A stretch of DNA of 64,000 nucleotides, from NCBI RefSeq assembly GCF_000467125.1, contig NZ_BATJ01000002.1, forward strand, positions 310,001-374,000. Reading direction: 5' to 3'. Below are positions 62,827 through 64,000 of the stretch, piece by piece (position 1 is the first letter of the stretch; each line of letters opens with the position of its first letter). A program made the position numbers and the translations under genes. The notes below the pieces were generated by a model that was not told the DNA's origin, made no database searches, and saw nothing but the letters and a program-made list of their open reading frames with translations. The DNA is from Vibrio proteolyticus NBRC 13287 (GTDB taxonomy: Bacteria > Pseudomonadota > Gammaproteobacteria > Enterobacterales > Vibrionaceae).

Positions 62827-63462
62827 TCACAGCGGATACTGTTTGAGCACTTGTTGGTAAGCATGTTCCACATGGGCGGGGATGTCCTGCGCAGTCTGAA
62901 AGCCTTTCTCCGGATAGGTTTTTATTCGCTCAAAGTCACCCAGCATTGCGGTCACCACCAGATCCAAATCAATGTCTTCATTAATGTAATCCAGCAGAGA
63001 GCCGGCCTGAGAGGTTACCGCGACACGTTCATACTCCTCGGGCCACTGTTTTTCAAACGTCGCTATTGCGCGCCTTTCCATATAGGGTTTTTGCACCAGC
63101 AGTAATTGTTTGGCGTCTATACCTCGGGTTTTGAGCTGACGGTGGGAAAAAACAATGTTTTCTCCCGTGTTGGACGCTTCCGTTTCGAGGATGATGGCAT
63201 GTGCTGGTACGCCACAATCACGTGCTACTTCTGCGAAGGTTTCCGCTTCGCTTTTATCAAACAGCCCTTCGGTTAAGCGGCCAGCGCCACCAGAGAAGAC
63301 AATTATTGGGGCCAGCTTCTGGTGATATAACTGGGCCGCCACTTCCGCCACCCGAACATCGTTGCTACCCAACACAACCAGACAGTCCGCGGCCTGCGGG
63401 GGGTGGTTAAGCTGCATGTAATTCCACAAAGTCTCTAAGTGCTGGTAGAGGTGTTCAGCCAT
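62827..63462 (-). CDS. YdcF-like DUF218 protein
   Basis: A 211-residue cytoplasmic protein with the DUF218 fold: ADCLVVLGSNDVRVAEVAAQLY, IVFSGGAGRLTEG, AETFAEVARDCGVPAHAIILETEASNTGENI and VQKPYMERRAIATFEKQW. No transmembrane helix is present, in contrast to ElyC, so it is closest to E. coli YdcF, which binds SAM without known activity. It overlaps the 3' end of the YeeZ-like gene by 8 bp, so the two are coupled. Confidence 0.88.
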   Translation of the reverse strand: MAEHLYQHLETLWNYMQLNHPPQAADCLVVLGSNDVRVAEVAAQLYHQKLAPIIVFSGGAGRLTEGLFDKSEAETFAEVARDCGVPAHAIILETEASNTGENIVFSHRQLKTRGIDAKQLLLVQKPYMERRAIATFEKQWPEEYERVAVTSQAGSLLDYINEDIDLDLVVTAMLGDFERIKTYPEKGFQTAQDIPAHVEHAYQQVLKQYPL

Positions 63463-64000
63463 GTTCGTGCTCCGCTATGTGATTGAGTGCTTCCAGCGTA
63501 TGAGTAAAGTGGAAGCGATATCCGAGAGATTCAATGCGATCCGCCACAATGCGTTTGTCCGCTTGGTCTACGATAGGGGGCAGCGCAATATCATTACCTG
63601 ACAAGTCGATAGCCTGCTGATAGAACTCTGCTTTGCTGACAGTAAACGGCGTGGTGGCATTCACAGTTTGGTTGCCTTCTTTCAGCGCACAAAAACTGAC
63701 GATGCCAACGGCATCCAATTGATGAATCATGTTGGCTGGTGCGGTCGTGCTGACCGTCTTTAATCTGGCCGCAAAACGGGCAGGATTGCGATCCGGACCG
63801 ATCAAGCCGCTTGGGCGGACAATAGCAAACTTGAGCCCTGAGTCGATCACGGTTTGTTCCGCGGTCAGCATGATTCGTGCGTTGTCGGAAAACAGCTCAT
63901 TGTGCATTGCCAGAGTCAGGTTAGCTTTGTCTTCGGTCATGTCTTCGGCAATGGACGGATAAACCGTGGTTGAACTTATCATCACGATTTTGTGTACTTT
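63455..64000 (-). CDS. NAD(P)-binding epimerase-like protein YeeZ, 5' end missing
   Basis: The open frame runs through the right edge, so only the C-terminal 180 or so residues are seen. KIVMISSTTVYPS, FAIVRPSGLIGPDRNPARFAAR, MIHQLDAVGIVSF and the C-terminal ADRIESLGYRFHF match extended short-chain dehydrogenases of the YeeZ type. The Rossmann GxGxxG motif should lie beyond 64000. The ATG at 63985 is internal. Function in E. coli is not established. Confidence 0.85.
   Translation of the reverse strand, partial: KVHKIVMISSTTVYPSIAEDMTEDKANLTLAMHNELFSDNARIMLTAEQTVIDSGLKFAIVRPSGLIGPDRNPARFAARLKTVSTTAPANMIHQLDAVGIVSFCALKEGNQTVNATTPFTVSKAEFYQQAIDLSGNDIALPPIVDQADKRIVADRIESLGYRFHFTHTLEALNHIAEHEHG

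Overview
The window is chromosomal core DNA of a Vibrio, probably from the large chromosome. The evidence is the set of Vibrio-type proteins and arrangements: lapA-lapB-pyrF, a COG2984-type ABC cassette beside a diguanylate cyclase, glgC-glgA near topA/yciN/aroA, tfoY preceded by a c-di-GMP-I riboswitch of the Vc2 type, purR-torD-torR, elyC-cmoM-mukFEB, and a monomeric 740-residue isocitrate dehydrogenase beside cspD-clpS-clpA. The species cannot be fixed from the sequence alone; gene content resembles V. cholerae and the V. fluvialis/furnissii group. I see no insertion sequence, prophage, integron, CRISPR array, rRNA or tRNA gene.

Layout. 1-6.6 kb: terminator of an upstream gene, lapA, lapB, pyrF, miaE, a membrane-anchored coiled-coil protein, cysB and a SAM methyltransferase. 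6.8-11.2 kb: an ABC importer of uncertain substrate (binding protein, permease, ATPase) and a membrane GGDEF enzyme. 11.2-17.1 kb: dusC, a UPF0149/SEC-C protein, lolA-rarA-serS, ychJ. 17.2-25.7 kb: EAL-HDOD protein, lpxH, ppiB, cysS, tdk, infA, bpt-aat, a glycine-zipper protein, aroA. 25.7-34.1 kb: yciN, topA, glgC-glgA, an alpha/beta hydrolase, a DUF2007 zinc-ribbon protein and a TVP38-type membrane protein. 34.2-38 kb: tfoY with its riboswitch, purR, torD, torR. 38-46.3 kb: elyC, cmoM, mukF, mukE, mukB. 46.5-54 kb: a Sel1-repeat protein, a three-gene operon (retropepsin-like lipoprotein, 7TM protein with inactive transglutaminase domain, ATP-grasp ligase), cmoB, cmoA and a DUF72 protein. 54-64 kb: aspS, rluE, icd, cspD, clpS-clpA, a DUF218 protein and the 3' part of a YeeZ-like gene that runs off the right edge.

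Shared themes. tRNA modification is well represented (miaE, dusC, cmoA, cmoB, cmoM). The N-degron pathway has both Leu-transferases (aat, bpt) at one end and the adaptor/unfoldase pair (clpS, clpA) at the other. Cyclic di-GMP appears three times: a GGDEF enzyme with an I-site, an EAL-HDOD protein with a degraded EAL core, and the riboswitch on tfoY. Envelope biogenesis is served by lapA/lapB, lpxH, lolA and elyC.

The least characterised system is the operon at 47570-50811. It predicts a periplasmic lipid-anchored aspartic protease, a polytopic membrane protein with an inactive transglutaminase-like periplasmic domain, and a cytosolic ATP-grasp amino-acid/peptide ligase. The most informative non-coding signals are the c-di-GMP riboswitch, a 23-bp near-perfect palindrome between rluE and icd, structured leaders before clpS, icd and aspS, a terminator-like hairpin in the purR leader, and tor-box-like repeats between torD and torR.
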